Notes: generated by a model not told the origin, from the sequence alone. 52,247 nt of DNA from JBGTCD01 sp041749015 (GCA_041749015.1 JBGTCD010000145.1:1-52247); one strand, 5' to 3'. Shown: positions 9,047 to 18,444, counted from the stretch's first letter. Program-made: numbers and translations.

Positions 9047-9463
9047 ATGCATCCATTTCTCTTATACTTTTTTTTAATGATTGGGTTTTTCGGGTCTTGT
9101 ACATCGTCAAAGAAATCGGAAAATGCGACTCCTGACGTTAAAATGATGTCTATTTCAAAAGAAAAACTTGGCGGTAATACTGAATGGCTCAACAGCCCGG
9201 GAGCAAGTTATGTATTGTGTAAAAAAATACGAGAGTATACAGACCAACCCGGTGAATTCACCCTGGAATTCCTCGTTTTTGAAAATAAAACCGGGAATCT
9301 CGTACTTGAAAAAAGCCTGCCAAGGGGAAAGATTGATTGGTATTCAGACCATGAACTTAAATGGGTATCAATCCCTGGCAACCTGCCACCGGACCTATCC
9401 CTGGATGACCTGGCTAAGATTCATGATTTACAAACCGGGACCGAAAGAAACCACAGGGAATAA
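9047..9463 (+). CDS. Small lipoprotein of unknown function
   Basis: The 138-residue product has a lipoprotein signal peptide: a hydrophobic stretch ending in GFFGSC, with the lipidated Cys at about residue 18, followed by a Ser/Lys-rich linker. The mature part (about 110 residues) looks like a small beta-rich fold and resembles no family I know. The gene starts 6 nt after the T9SS cargo gene and so is almost certainly cotranscribed with it. It may assist or accompany that surface protein, but this rests only on position. A hairpin terminator follows the stop. Confidence 0.75.
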   Translation: MHPFLLYFFLMIGFFGSCTSSKKSENATPDVKMMSISKEKLGGNTEWLNSPGASYVLCKKIREYTDQPGEFTLEFLVFENKTGNLVLEKSLPRGKIDWYSDHELKWVSIPGNLPPDLSLDDLAKIHDLQTGTERNHRE

Positions 9464-9470
9464 ATTCACT

Positions 9471-9499
9471 AAACACCTCAGATAGCTGATAGTGTTTTT
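9471..9499 (+). terminator. Terminator between the lipoprotein and flavin reductase genes
   Basis: AAACAC (9471-9476) pairs with GTGTTT (9492-9497), and inside it TCAG (9478-9481) pairs with CTGA (9486-9489) around ATAG. Five T residues end the plus-strand arm (9495-9499). It overlaps the last codons of the convergent flavin reductase gene. Confidence 0.5.
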
Positions 9500-10107
9500 C
9501 CTCGCTTTGGATAGCTTAGTCGTTCCAATGCTTTAGGTTTATAATAGGCATCTAATCCCGCAATGGCTATGGTACCAGACTGCTCTAAGTCTACAAAACC
9601 ATCCTGTCGCACCAATGATGAATTAATATAAATTGCCTGAATGGCCCCAATGATCAGGATGGTATCATTTGATTTAATATGAATCTCCTCCTCCAGTTTT
9701 AAACCTATCTTGATCTCAGCCTCCTTCACAAATGGGGCCTTGAAATCTTCAAAATATTCCGGTGATAGCCCCGTGGCTTCAAATTCAGAACCTTCATAAC
9801 GAGCAGCAGCCTGGTGAGCCTGCCTGTAAAAGGATTCATGGATATGATTGACTGTGTATTGCCCTGATTGCTTTATATTCTGGTAGGTATGTCTAGGCAC
9901 CGAAACCGGCCTCATGATGAAACCTAATAATGGCGGAGTAGCCCCAATATGCACCAATGAATTAAAGGGCGCGAGATTTTCTTTCCCATTAACTTCCGCA
10001 GTACCTATCAGTGCCACGGATTTAAAACCAGTTATTGAATTGATAAAATTCCTTCTAAAAAAAGTGTCCTGCTCAAGGATTTCATTAAGAGAAAATTTTT
10101 TGTTCAT
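9478..10107 (-). CDS. Flavin reductase-like FMN-binding protein
   Basis: The 209-residue protein matches the flavin reductase-like (split-barrel FMN-binding) family. NSITGFKSVALIGTAEVNGKE near the N-terminus is the FMN-binding strand region, followed by NLAPFNSLVHIGATPPLLGFIM. Relatives reduce flavins or act as flavoredoxins with an unknown partner. It is probably a soluble cytoplasmic enzyme using NAD(P)H. It stands alone on the minus strand, convergent with the lipoprotein gene and divergent from the exonuclease gene with 52 nt between them. The exact substrate is not shown by the sequence. Confidence 0.88.
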   Translation of the reverse strand: MNKKFSLNEILEQDTFFRRNFINSITGFKSVALIGTAEVNGKENLAPFNSLVHIGATPPLLGFIMRPVSVPRHTYQNIKQSGQYTVNHIHESFYRQAHQAAARYEGSEFEATGLSPEYFEDFKAPFVKEAEIKIGLKLEEEIHIKSNDTILIIGAIQAIYINSSLVRQDGFVDLEQSGTIAIAGLDAYYKPKALERLSYPKRGKTLSAI

Positions 10108-10159
10108 GGAATTGGTTTTACCTTATAACATCCTTTAAAATTCCTTGTTCAAAAAATAA

Positions 10160-11200
10160 ATGCCCCAAACCAACCCCCTACTTACCTTCACAGATAAGGG
10201 CATCTATTGCCCTAAAGCAGGGGTATATATCGATCCCTGGAAGCCTGTAGAAAAGGCCTTGATTACCCACGGGCATGCCGACCACGCACGGCGGGGTCAT
10301 AAGTCGTATCTCTGTTCGGAGTCTGCTGCACCCGTAATCAGAGTTAGGCTTGGCCCTAAAATTAAGCTCGAAACCATTCCATACCACAACCAAATAAACA
10401 TTAATGGGGTGTCCTTTTCCTTCCATCCTGCCGGGCATATCATCGGGTCGGCCCAGATCAGGGTAGCCTGGAAAGATCAAATTTGGGTGGCTTCAGGTGA
10501 TTATAAAACTGAGAACGATGGCATCTCCGAAACCTTCGAGCCCGTACCCTGTAGTCATTTTATCACAGAGTCTACCTTCGGACTCCCGGTGTACCGCTGG
10601 CAACCTCAGACCGTAGTTTTTGATGAGATCAACAAGTGGTGGCGCCACAATCAGAGCCAAGGCAAGGTTAGCCTTATCACTGCATATTCTCTTGGTAAAG
10701 CCCAGCGCATATTGGCAAATATTGATAATGGAATTGGCCGGGTTTTCACCCATGGTGCAGTGGAGGCACTTAATGAGGTGATCAGAGCTCAGGGATTCAA
10801 TTTACCAGAAACCACCCTAGTTGATAAGGAGGTCAAACGATCCGACCTGGAGGGAGGCCTGGTCATTGCCCCACCGGCTGCTATTGGCACCTCCTGGGTG
10901 AAAAAATTAAATCCTTATAGTCATGGTATAGCTTCCGGATGGATGACCCTCAGAGGTGCCAGGCGAAGGATGGCCGCTGACCGCGGATTTGTGCTTTCTG
11001 ATCATGCTGATTGGGAGGGACTCCAACAAGCCATTGAAGCCACAGGAGCCGAAAACATCTACGTCACCCATGGCTATAAATCTCAGTTTTCTAATTGGCT
11101 AAAAGAGCAAGGCTATCATGCATCTACCGTAGAAACCATGTATGAAGGCGAGCAGGAAACTCCTGAAGAATCAAGCACAAATTCTGGAGAAGGCGTATGA
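10160..11200 (+). CDS. Ligase-associated DNA exonuclease (MBL fold)
   Basis: This 346-residue protein is a metallo-beta-lactamase-fold nuclease of the ligase-associated type, related to SNM1/CPSF-73 nucleases. The metal-binding motif HGHADHARRGH is at residues 37-47. Further His/Asp ligands lie in the HPAGHIIGSAQI, SGDYKTE and LSDHADWEG segments. The family is a metal-dependent DNA nuclease encoded beside an ATP-dependent ligase, an Lhr-type helicase and a phosphoesterase. Its stop overlaps the ligase start by 4 nt (ATGA), so the two are translationally coupled. It likely trims DNA ends before the partner ligase seals them. Confidence 0.93.
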   Translation: MPQTNPLLTFTDKGIYCPKAGVYIDPWKPVEKALITHGHADHARRGHKSYLCSESAAPVIRVRLGPKIKLETIPYHNQININGVSFSFHPAGHIIGSAQIRVAWKDQIWVASGDYKTENDGISETFEPVPCSHFITESTFGLPVYRWQPQTVVFDEINKWWRHNQSQGKVSLITAYSLGKAQRILANIDNGIGRVFTHGAVEALNEVIRAQGFNLPETTLVDKEVKRSDLEGGLVIAPPAAIGTSWVKKLNPYSHGIASGWMTLRGARRRMAADRGFVLSDHADWEGLQQAIEATGAENIYVTHGYKSQFSNWLKEQGYHASTVETMYEGEQETPEESSTNSGEGV

Positions 11201-12807
11201 AGCGATTTGCACGACTCTTCTCACAACTGGACCAGACCAACAGCACCCTGGCCAAAGTAGTAGCTTTGAAGGAATATTTTGATGATGCGGAGCCAGAAGA
11301 TAAACTATGGACTATTGCCCTACTGTCGCATAAAAGGCCAAAGAGGACTGTTAGTACTACCCTGCTCAGGGCGTGGGCCGGAGAGCAATCAGGACTACCC
11401 CAATGGCTTTTTGAAGAATCATACCACATCGTAGGGGACCTGGCAGAAACCATCGCCCTGGTCCTGCCGCAGCCCTCTGAGTCCAGCAACAAATCCCTAA
11501 GCGTATGGATTAGGAATTTGATTGCCCAAAAAAATAACGAGGAATCTGAGAAAAAGACCTTCATTCTTAAGGCATGGAATCAGTTAAACAGTACAGAGCG
11601 ATTCGTTTTTAATAAACTCATCACCGGAGGGTTCAGGATGGGCGTATCTCAAAAGCTTATGGTCAGAGCCCTTGCCGCCCACACCGGCATTCCAGAGAAT
11701 ACCCTGGCCCACCGACTCATGGGCAACTGGGAACCTGATGGCGTGAGTTTTGATTCACTCATATTGGAAAGCGACCATTCAGAAAACCTTTCCCGGCCCT
11801 ACCCCTTTTTTCTTGCCTATGGATTGGAGACCACCCCTGAAGCGCTTCCTGGGAATCCCGAGGATTGGATGGCTGAATGGAAATGGGATGGTATAAGAGG
11901 TCAAATCATTTTAAGGAAGCAAAAGATATTTGTTTGGACCAGGGGGGAAGAACTGGTAACTGATAAATACCCTGAATTCAGCACCCTTGGAGCATTACTG
12001 CCTGATAACAGTGTGCTCGATGGCGAAATATTGGCTTATAAAGATGGTCGGCCTATGGATTTCACCGCCCTTCAAACAAGGATTGGGCGGAAAAATATTA
12101 CGCCTGCCCTTTTGGAAAAAAATCCGGTTACCTTCATGGTCTATGATATATTGGAGCTGGATGGTAAGGATATCCGGGACTGGCCGCAAAACCAAAGGAG
12201 GCTGGCTTTGGAAAGAATATTTAAGGACGTGGACCCCGATCAATCAGTGCTGCAATTATCTGAGTTGGTCAAATTTAAATCCTGGGATGAGTTAAGCGCA
12301 TTGAGAAGCACCTCAAGGGCACGTGCTGCCGAGGGATTAATGCTGAAAAAAAAGGATGGTGAGTACCTTGTAGGTCGTAAAAAAGGCGGCTGGTGGAAAT
12401 GGAAAGTTGATCCTTTCACCATTGATGCAGTGATGATCTATGCGATGCGCGGTCATGGACGAAGAGCTAATTTATATACGGATTATACCTTCGCAGTATG
12501 GGATGTAGATCAAAATCTGGTCCCATTTACCAAAGCTTATTCTGGCCTTACCGATGCTGAGATATTGGAGGTGGACCGGTTTGTAAAGGCCAATACCCTG
12601 GAACGGTTTGGTCCGGTGCGCAGTGTCAAGGCCAACCTTGTGTTTGAAATTGCTTTTGAAGGAATCAACAAGTCCACACGACATAAATCAGGGGTGGCAC
12701 TGCGGTTTCCCAGGATCTATCGTTGGAGGCGTGACAAACCGGCTGAGGAGGCCGGCACTCTGGATGAATTAAAAACGCTATTGAACCAATATGGTAACCA
12801 GGATTAA
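11197..12807 (+). CDS. ATP-dependent DNA ligase of the ligase-associated repair cluster
   Basis: A 536-residue ATP-dependent ligase, distinct from the housekeeping NAD-dependent LigA. The N-terminal ~200 residues form the helical DNA-binding domain. The nucleotidyltransferase motif I is EWKWDGIRGQ, with the adenylated lysine at Lys229. Later motifs include LDGEILAY (motif III-like), EGLMLKKKDGEY (IV) and WWKWKVDP (V). An OB-fold domain follows. There is no LigD polymerase or phosphoesterase domain attached, and no ku gene in the window. The start overlaps the exonuclease stop by 4 nt. The end overlaps the convergent small gene by 4 nt. It is expected to seal nicks or ends processed by its gene partners. 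Confidence 0.95.
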   Translation: MKRFARLFSQLDQTNSTLAKVVALKEYFDDAEPEDKLWTIALLSHKRPKRTVSTTLLRAWAGEQSGLPQWLFEESYHIVGDLAETIALVLPQPSESSNKSLSVWIRNLIAQKNNEESEKKTFILKAWNQLNSTERFVFNKLITGGFRMGVSQKLMVRALAAHTGIPENTLAHRLMGNWEPDGVSFDSLILESDHSENLSRPYPFFLAYGLETTPEALPGNPEDWMAEWKWDGIRGQIILRKQKIFVWTRGEELVTDKYPEFSTLGALLPDNSVLDGEILAYKDGRPMDFTALQTRIGRKNITPALLEKNPVTFMVYDILELDGKDIRDWPQNQRRLALERIFKDVDPDQSVLQLSELVKFKSWDELSALRSTSRARAAEGLMLKKKDGEYLVGRKKGGWWKWKVDPFTIDAVMIYAMRGHGRRANLYTDYTFAVWDVDQNLVPFTKAYSGLTDAEILEVDRFVKANTLERFGPVRSVKANLVFEIAFEGINKSTRHKSGVALRFPRIYRWRRDKPAEEAGTLDELKTLLNQYGNQD

Positions 12808-13064
12808 TTTCTCGAAACTTTAAAAAAGGTATATCGGTCTGAAATAGTAAAATCCCAATGATTCAGCTTTTTGAGCAGCTTAAGGTTTTGTTCGGTACAG
12901 GAATTATAAAAATTAATGGCCTCTACCTTGTCCTTAAACAGTACGAGGTTGTCTGTAGAGACCAGGTTTTTAAAACATACCAATGATTTAATATCCGTAT
13001 GCTCGTCGTCCATGACTACCATAGCCTTGAATCCTTCTTTTTCCACAAATTTTTTATACCTCAT
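12804..13064 (-). CDS. Small protein of unknown function
   Basis: An 86-residue protein with no signal peptide and no membrane segment, predicted to be a small mixed alpha/beta cytoplasmic protein. It begins MRYKKFVEKEGF and is rich in Lys, Asp and Phe. I do not recognise its family. It lies 11 nt after the barrel-like gene at 13076 and is the third gene of the LVIVD operon. Its last codons overlap the ligase stop on the other strand by 4 nt. Coding is supported by its tight operon spacing and lack of any better frame, but the function is unknown. Confidence 0.6.
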   Translation of the reverse strand: MRYKKFVEKEGFKAMVVMDDEHTDIKSLVCFKNLVSTDNLVLFKDKVEAINFYNSCTEQNLKLLKKLNHWDFTISDRYTFFKVSRN

Positions 13065-13075
13065 AGCTGCTTCAT

Positions 13076-13831
13076 TTAAATGGTAAATGAAAATCTTATT
13101 ACCAGCCGGTTTAAAATCCGACGTTCATGTATTGTACCGCCATCTGGTCCTGGGTTCCACCAAAATCTTGGATAGGTCAGATCAATTATCTGTTGCTTAA
13201 ATCCAAAACCTAGTCCCCATTTTGCCTGACCTACCCATTGATATTCCAAACCGGTCTCCCAGGTATACCCACCTTTCCAGGTTGTTAATTCATCTCCAGA
13301 ACGGCCATTGACAAATCCATACCCCCCATTCGCATAGACCAAAAAACCATTCCCTCTACCATGGGTATTGTACCCTGCATGGGCCAACACTGGTAAGGTT
13401 TCAAACCCATCATAGAAATTCCAGCCACCACCTGCTCCAAATTGAAATTTATTCACATGTCTTACATAAAAGCTTTCGATGCCTGGAGTAAATCGCACAG
13501 GATATAACTCATTATTTCTGCCTGCAAGAAAATGAATCTGCGTTCTGAAACTCCCACCACTGACCCCGGTTTGGTTGATGGCTTTTCTAAGCCTGACCAT
13601 TTCAGGGCTGTGCCTTTTTCTGCGTTGTAAATTTATGTACCATATTGCCCCAAAGGGTAAAATGCTTTCTTCAAGGTCCTCAATACTGAACAGGACTTCC
13701 TCTTTTTCAAAATCAACCTTGAGCACTTCTCCCTTTAAAGTGCTGCCATACCTTAGCGTCAGCCGATCTCCCTGCGCCAAAATTTCTGTACACACAAGTG
13801 CACAGGCAGCTATGAGAAGGCTCCGTATCAA
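13076..13831 (-). CDS. Secreted barrel-like outer-membrane protein of unknown function
   Basis: 251 residues with a signal peptide ending at about EILAQ|GD (residue 20). A small N-terminal domain (about 22-70) contains a strand pattern DRLTLRYGSTLKGEVLKV. From about 95 on there are alternating aromatic/glycine strands (for example FLVYANGGYGFVNG) ending in LVIRFSFTI, where a terminal aromatic is typical of outer-membrane beta-barrels. Its start codon overlaps the stop of the LVIVD gene (4 nt, TGA/ATG), so the two are translationally coupled. It may be the membrane partner of the LVIVD lipoprotein. No enzymatic motif was seen. Confidence 0.72.
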   Translation of the reverse strand: MIRSLLIAACALVCTEILAQGDRLTLRYGSTLKGEVLKVDFEKEEVLFSIEDLEESILPFGAIWYINLQRRKRHSPEMVRLRKAINQTGVSGGSFRTQIHFLAGRNNELYPVRFTPGIESFYVRHVNKFQFGAGGGWNFYDGFETLPVLAHAGYNTHGRGNGFLVYANGGYGFVNGRSGDELTTWKGGYTWETGLEYQWVGQAKWGLGFGFKQQIIDLTYPRFWWNPGPDGGTIHERRILNRLVIRFSFTI

Positions 13832-15156
13832 GGGTTACTTGGCGTGATTTGGATCGAACTCAAAAGGGTAATATTACTTAGGTCAGAATAATCATACTGA
13901 CGAAGTCCGTCTTTACCTATCATAATAGCTACATTTTGAAAAGGAATAATGTCAAAAGCATGCAGGTCGCTATAGTGGGCTATTTGATAATCGGTAATAA
14001 GATTCACGTCCCTGGCATCGTATATCTTTAATCCCTCATCGCCATCACAGATGAATAAGGTGCCATTATCGATCCCCAGTCCATGGGGATTAAACATTGG
14101 ATAAATTTTGACTCTTTGAGGATTGGAAGGGTTGGAAATATCCACTACCTCAAGCTGATCTGAAAATCCATCACAAATATTGCCTGATCTCAAAGTTACA
14201 TAGGCGAATTTACCTTCCACCACCACAGGATCACATGCATTGACATGGGAATATAATGACAAGAAACTAGGGTCCGTTGGATCAGCAATACTCATGATGT
14301 ACATACCATTTACCGCTCCAATAAATAATTTATCCTCATATGGAAAGATAGTTTCGATCCCCCACCCTATTGATTTCCAATCCCCTGGATTAGGCTCTGA
14401 GGGATTCTGAATATTAACAGGCTTAATCGAACTTTCATTGATCATATAAAGGTAGTCTCCGGTAATGGTAAACCGCGCCATAGAACCTCCTATACCGGTA
14501 GTATTGGAGGGTGCTACCATAGCTTCGGCTGAAGCCATATCAAAAGCGACCCCATTACCCCAGCGAAATCCACCCCAGGGCTGCATTTGTGCCGGACCGC
14601 AATCACCTTCAAGGACCTCCACCATCTCTGTTTCCTCAAAGCCGGTTAGGGCCATCTCGGCTGTTGATGAAAACCCAAATGTAAAATGAGGTGGGAAAAC
14701 ATTTTCAACTGACTCAATCTTTTGAGCATTGGCAGGATTAGAAATATCAAATAGCACCAAGTCAAGATAGCTGTCTGCAAAAAGGACATTATTCCTAACA
14801 GCCATATCGTTATTGCCCGGGATGTTGATAAAACTTACCGGGGTTGGGTTGGTCTTATCCTGGTTATTAAATATATGGATTCCTGCACCGGGCTCATTGA
14901 TCAAAAGCCAGTTTTGGTAAATATATATTTTACCGGATGCCTGAATAGGCTGAGGTGCTTCCACAGCAATGCTGGCCCTGATATCAGCCATAGGCTGGTA
15001 AATAGGCTCGTAAAGCACATACTGGACTGTTTTCTTACATTCATCAGTACAGCTACTGGTAAGGATGCTGATCAGACTGAGCAGGATGATCATGCCCAGA
15101 GAACAATAACCTGCAATTTTTTTAATAATAATGCTTTCTGGAAATAATGAATTCAT
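13828..15156 (-). CDS. LVIVD-repeat lipoprotein (predicted beta-propeller)
   Basis: The 442-residue product has a long N-terminal lipoprotein signal ending in LTSSC (Cys at about residue 36). The mature part consists of about seven ~42-residue LVIVD repeats, each with a strand pattern such as LVLFDISNPANAQKI, LEVVDISNPSNPQRV or LKIYDARDVN. These repeats are predicted to form a beta-propeller. It should be lipid-anchored in the envelope, possibly on the cell surface. Function of LVIVD proteins is poorly known, with adhesion or scaffolding proposed. It is the first gene of a three-gene operon that runs against, and splits, the DNA repair gene set. A later in-frame ATG (residue 22) would also keep the lipobox. 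Confidence 0.88.
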   Translation of the reverse strand: MNSLFPESIIIKKIAGYCSLGMIILLSLISILTSSCTDECKKTVQYVLYEPIYQPMADIRASIAVEAPQPIQASGKIYIYQNWLLINEPGAGIHIFNNQDKTNPTPVSFINIPGNNDMAVRNNVLFADSYLDLVLFDISNPANAQKIESVENVFPPHFTFGFSSTAEMALTGFEETEMVEVLEGDCGPAQMQPWGGFRWGNGVAFDMASAEAMVAPSNTTGIGGSMARFTITGDYLYMINESSIKPVNIQNPSEPNPGDWKSIGWGIETIFPYEDKLFIGAVNGMYIMSIADPTDPSFLSLYSHVNACDPVVVEGKFAYVTLRSGNICDGFSDQLEVVDISNPSNPQRVKIYPMFNPHGLGIDNGTLFICDGDEGLKIYDARDVNLITDYQIAHYSDLHAFDIIPFQNVAIMIGKDGLRQYDYSDLSNITLLSSIQITPSNP

Positions 15157-15315
15157 GGCAATTCAATGGTTAGAGGTTTTATACTCCCTTAGACACATAA
15201 AATGATCAAACCGTTGGAAAGGGTATGGAAACATTTCAACATTTTTTATGTTGCGCTTAGTAGGTTGAAATTAGTCTCATGATTTAAAGCCTCAACACCG
15301 CTACCATAAGCATTT

Positions 15316-17775
15316 TTGAAACATCCCGATAACAAAGTTTTGACTCAACCCCTGACCTCCTGGTTCAAGTCCAGGGGTTGGCAGCCATTTGAATTTCAGG
15401 AAAAAGCCTGGAAGGCCTACCTCAATGGCCAAAGTGGTTTGGTGAATGCACCCACCGGAAGTGGAAAAACTTATGCAGTCCTATTAGGACCAGTACTAGA
15501 ACATCTCCTCAATCAGGAATCACCGGCAAAATCCGGCATTAAAATCATTTGGCTCACCCCCATCCGGGCCCTTGCAAAAGAAATCGAAGGGGCAGCCAAT
15601 ACTGCATTCAGGGAAATGGGCATACCATGGAAGGTGGGCGTAAGAACAGGAGATACCTCCACCAGTGAACGCACCCAACAAAAGAGAAATCCGCCTGAGG
15701 TTCTCATCACTACACCGGAGAGCCTGCACCTAATCTTAGCCTCCAGGGAATATGGCAAACTCTTTAAACACTTGCGGCTCATTGTGGCGGATGAGTGGCA
15801 CGAACTATTGGGCACCAAACGAGGGGTACAGGTGGAACTGGCCCTTTCCAGGATACTGGGAATTTACCCTAAAATAAGGATTTGGGGCATATCAGCCACC
15901 ATTGGCAATCTCAAAGAGGCCATGGCAGTGCTGAACGGCCCCTTGCGAAATCCTCAAAAACCTGTGCTCATCAGGTCAGGTCTTAAAAAAGTAATAATGG
16001 TCAATAGCATAATTCCTGACACGGTTGAGGAATTGCCTTGGGCCGGGCATCTGGGCATAAAGCTGCTTTCAAAAATAATACCCATAATTACCTCCAGCGA
16101 GTCTACCCTGATTTTTACCAATACCAGATCACAGGCAGAAATTTGGTATCAAAAAATACTGGAAACTGCTCCGGAACTGGCAGGGGTAATCGCCATGCAC
16201 CATGGGTCGATCAGTAAAGAACTCAGAACCTGGGTGGAGGATGCCTTGCATAATGGTAGTCTTAAGGTGGTGGTGTGCACGTCCAGCCTCGACCTCGGGG
16301 TAGATTTCCGGCCGGTAGAGACCATCATTCAGATTGGCGGGCCAAAGGGGGTCTCACGCTTTCTGCAGCGTGCAGGAAGAAGCGGACACCAACCCGGAGC
16401 ACTAAGCACCATATACTTTGTGCCGACGCATTCCCTTGAGCTGATAGAAGCCGCTGCACTCAGGGAGGCCATTAATAACGATATACTTGAGGCGAGGCCG
16501 CCCATGACCCGGTGCTTCGATGTATTGCTTCAATACCTGATGACTCTGGCCGTATCCGATGGCTTTGATGCTGACGAAATTTACAGAGAGGTAAAATCTA
16601 CCTTTTGTTTTGAATCGATAACAAAAGAGGAATTTGGAACCCTGCTCCAATTTCTGGTGACAGGGGGCACTTCACTTACCGCTTATGATGAATTCAGAAA
16701 GTTGGAGCTTCAGGACGGGCTATTTAAAGTGCTCAACAAAGGCATTGCCATGCGGCATAGGCTTTCCATAGGCACCATAGTGGGTGATAATGCCCTGAAT
16801 GTGGCCTTCCTCAGTGGAAAAAAAATCGGCACCATTGAGGAATGGTTTATTTCGAGACTCAATCCTGGCGACACCTTTTGGTTCGGAGGTAGAAACCTGG
16901 AATTGATCCGCATCCGCGAAATGACGGTTCAGGTCAAGCTCTCGCACCGTAAATCGGGCCCCATACCAAGTTGGATGGGCGGGAGGATGCCCCTTTCATC
17001 TCAGATGTCAGCCCTGCTGCGGCGGCAAATTGGATACATGGCTGAGGAGCAATACCCGGCCCCGGAGCTGGAATTTATTAAACCCCTGATAGCACTGCAA
17101 AGAGAAAGGTCTCTGGTGCCGCGAGGCAATCAGTTTCTTTTGGAATATTATCAATCGCGTCAGGGTTACCACCTTGTTGCCTACCCCTTTGAGGGGAGAT
17201 TTGTGCATGAGGGCCTGGCCGCCCTGGTAGGATATCGCATCAGCCTGATTCAGCCGATTACTTTTTCCATAGCAATGAATGATTATGGGTTTGAACTACT
17301 TTCGGACCAGCCAATTCCGGTCGAAGAAGCCCTGGAAACCGACCTCTTCACCTTGAGAAACCTGTTGAGGGATATCCAGACTAGCCTGAATGCTACCGAA
17401 ATGGCCCGGAGACGATTCCGTGATATTGCTTCTATATCTGGGTTGATCTTCAAGGGGTACCCCGGCAGGCAGATGCGTGACCGACATGTGCAGTCTTCTT
17501 CACAGTTGCTGTTTGAGGTATTTTCAGATCATGAGGCTGACAACCTATTGCTCCGGCAGGCCTATGAAGAGGTGCTGGAATACCAACTTGAAGAATCACG
17601 ATTAAGGCAAGCGCTTGAAAGAATTGGAAATCAGGAAATAATTCTTAAATACCCTGAAAAGCCAACGCCTTTTGCCTTTCCCATTATGGTGGATCGACTT
17701 AGCAGGGAAAAAATGAGCACAGAAAAGCTGGAGGACAGAGTGAGACGAATGGCCCTGCAGTTTAGTAAATCATAA
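15316..17775 (+). CDS. Lhr-type DEXH helicase of the ligase-associated repair cluster
   Basis: An 819-residue superfamily 2 helicase with the Lhr-core layout. Motif I APTGSGKT is at residues 45-52, motif Ia TPIRALAKEI at about 81-90 and motif II DEWH at 159-162. Motif III SAT is in WGISATIG and motif VI in QRAGRSGH. A winged-helix and Lhr-specific C-terminal part follows. Lhr-core proteins are ATP-driven 3'-5' translocases that unwind DNA or RNA:DNA duplexes. No ATG lies in frame before residue 98, which is beyond motif I. The gene must therefore start at TTG 15316 (an in-frame stop lies at 15307) or at another non-ATG codon. pdeM follows 12 nt later. It is separated from the ligase by the opposing LVIVD operon. 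Confidence 0.93.
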   Translation: MKHPDNKVLTQPLTSWFKSRGWQPFEFQEKAWKAYLNGQSGLVNAPTGSGKTYAVLLGPVLEHLLNQESPAKSGIKIIWLTPIRALAKEIEGAANTAFREMGIPWKVGVRTGDTSTSERTQQKRNPPEVLITTPESLHLILASREYGKLFKHLRLIVADEWHELLGTKRGVQVELALSRILGIYPKIRIWGISATIGNLKEAMAVLNGPLRNPQKPVLIRSGLKKVIMVNSIIPDTVEELPWAGHLGIKLLSKIIPIITSSESTLIFTNTRSQAEIWYQKILETAPELAGVIAMHHGSISKELRTWVEDALHNGSLKVVVCTSSLDLGVDFRPVETIIQIGGPKGVSRFLQRAGRSGHQPGALSTIYFVPTHSLELIEAAALREAINNDILEARPPMTRCFDVLLQYLMTLAVSDGFDADEIYREVKSTFCFESITKEEFGTLLQFLVTGGTSLTAYDEFRKLELQDGLFKVLNKGIAMRHRLSIGTIVGDNALNVAFLSGKKIGTIEEWFISRLNPGDTFWFGGRNLELIRIREMTVQVKLSHRKSGPIPSWMGGRMPLSSQMSALLRRQIGYMAEEQYPAPELEFIKPLIALQRERSLVPRGNQFLLEYYQSRQGYHLVAYPFEGRFVHEGLAALVGYRISLIQPITFSIAMNDYGFELLSDQPIPVEEALETDLFTLRNLLRDIQTSLNATEMARRRFRDIASISGLIFKGYPGRQMRDRHVQSSSQLLFEVFSDHEADNLLLRQAYEEVLEYQLEESRLRQALERIGNQEIILKYPEKPTPFAFPIMVDRLSREKMSTEKLEDRVRRMALQFSKS

Positions 17776-17787
17776 CAGAATTGGAAT

Positions 17788-18444
17788 TTGAGCCCGATAC
17801 TACATACCATCAATAACGCCACCCTGGAATTGCTAGCTGAAAAAGCTGCCTTTTGGAGGGAGGAAAAAACCCTGCTCATTGCCGATTTACATTTGGGAAA
17901 AATCTCCCATTTCCGCAGGTCTGGCATCCCCGTTCCGGAGGATAGCAGCCGCTCCAACCATGAGCGCCTGATCAATCTCCTGCTGGACAAAAATCCCGAA
18001 AAGGTGCTGTTTCTGGGGGATCTCTTCCATAGCCATTATAACCATGACTGGGAAGTATTAGGGCAAATTATATATAGTTTCCCCCAAATTCAGTTTACCC
18101 TGGTTGAAGGAAACCATGACATCCTAAGTCAAAGACATTACATCAAAAACAAAATCCAGGTCATTAAAAACCCTATGACTATGGGTGCTTTTATTTTTTC
18201 CCATATACCATTAGAAGAACCGGGGGAGGGATTTAATCTTGCCGGCCACATCCACCCGGGGGTGCGCCTCAGGGGAATGGGCAGGCAGCAGGTCACCCTA
18301 CCCTGTTTTTATTTTGGTGAAGGACAGGGCTTACTCCCTGCATTTGGCGCCTTTACCGGGCTAGGTTTGATACACCCAAAAAATACGGATGCGGTGTACG
18401 TCATCACAGAAAATGAGGTGATCCCGGTAGGTAATAGATCGTGA
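17788..18444 (+). CDS. pdeM: Ligase-associated DNA damage response phosphoesterase PdeM
   Basis: A 218-residue calcineurin-like metallophosphoesterase. Metal ligands are visible in order: DLH at 33-35 (IADLHLGK), GDLFHS at 77-82, GNHD at 108-111, SHIP at about 138 and GHIHPG at 153-158. Relatives in this cluster are metal-dependent nucleases or phosphodiesterases. No ATG occurs before the first active-site motif. TTG at 17788 is the only suitable start, 12 nt after the helicase stop, so the pair is an operon. It completes the four-gene repair set. It is convergent with the secreted unknown at 18460, with only 15 nt between their ends. Confidence 0.92.
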   Translation: MSPILHTINNATLELLAEKAAFWREEKTLLIADLHLGKISHFRRSGIPVPEDSSRSNHERLINLLLDKNPEKVLFLGDLFHSHYNHDWEVLGQIIYSFPQIQFTLVEGNHDILSQRHYIKNKIQVIKNPMTMGAFIFSHIPLEEPGEGFNLAGHIHPGVRLRGMGRQQVTLPCFYFGEGQGLLPAFGAFTGLGLIHPKNTDAVYVITENEVIPVGNRS

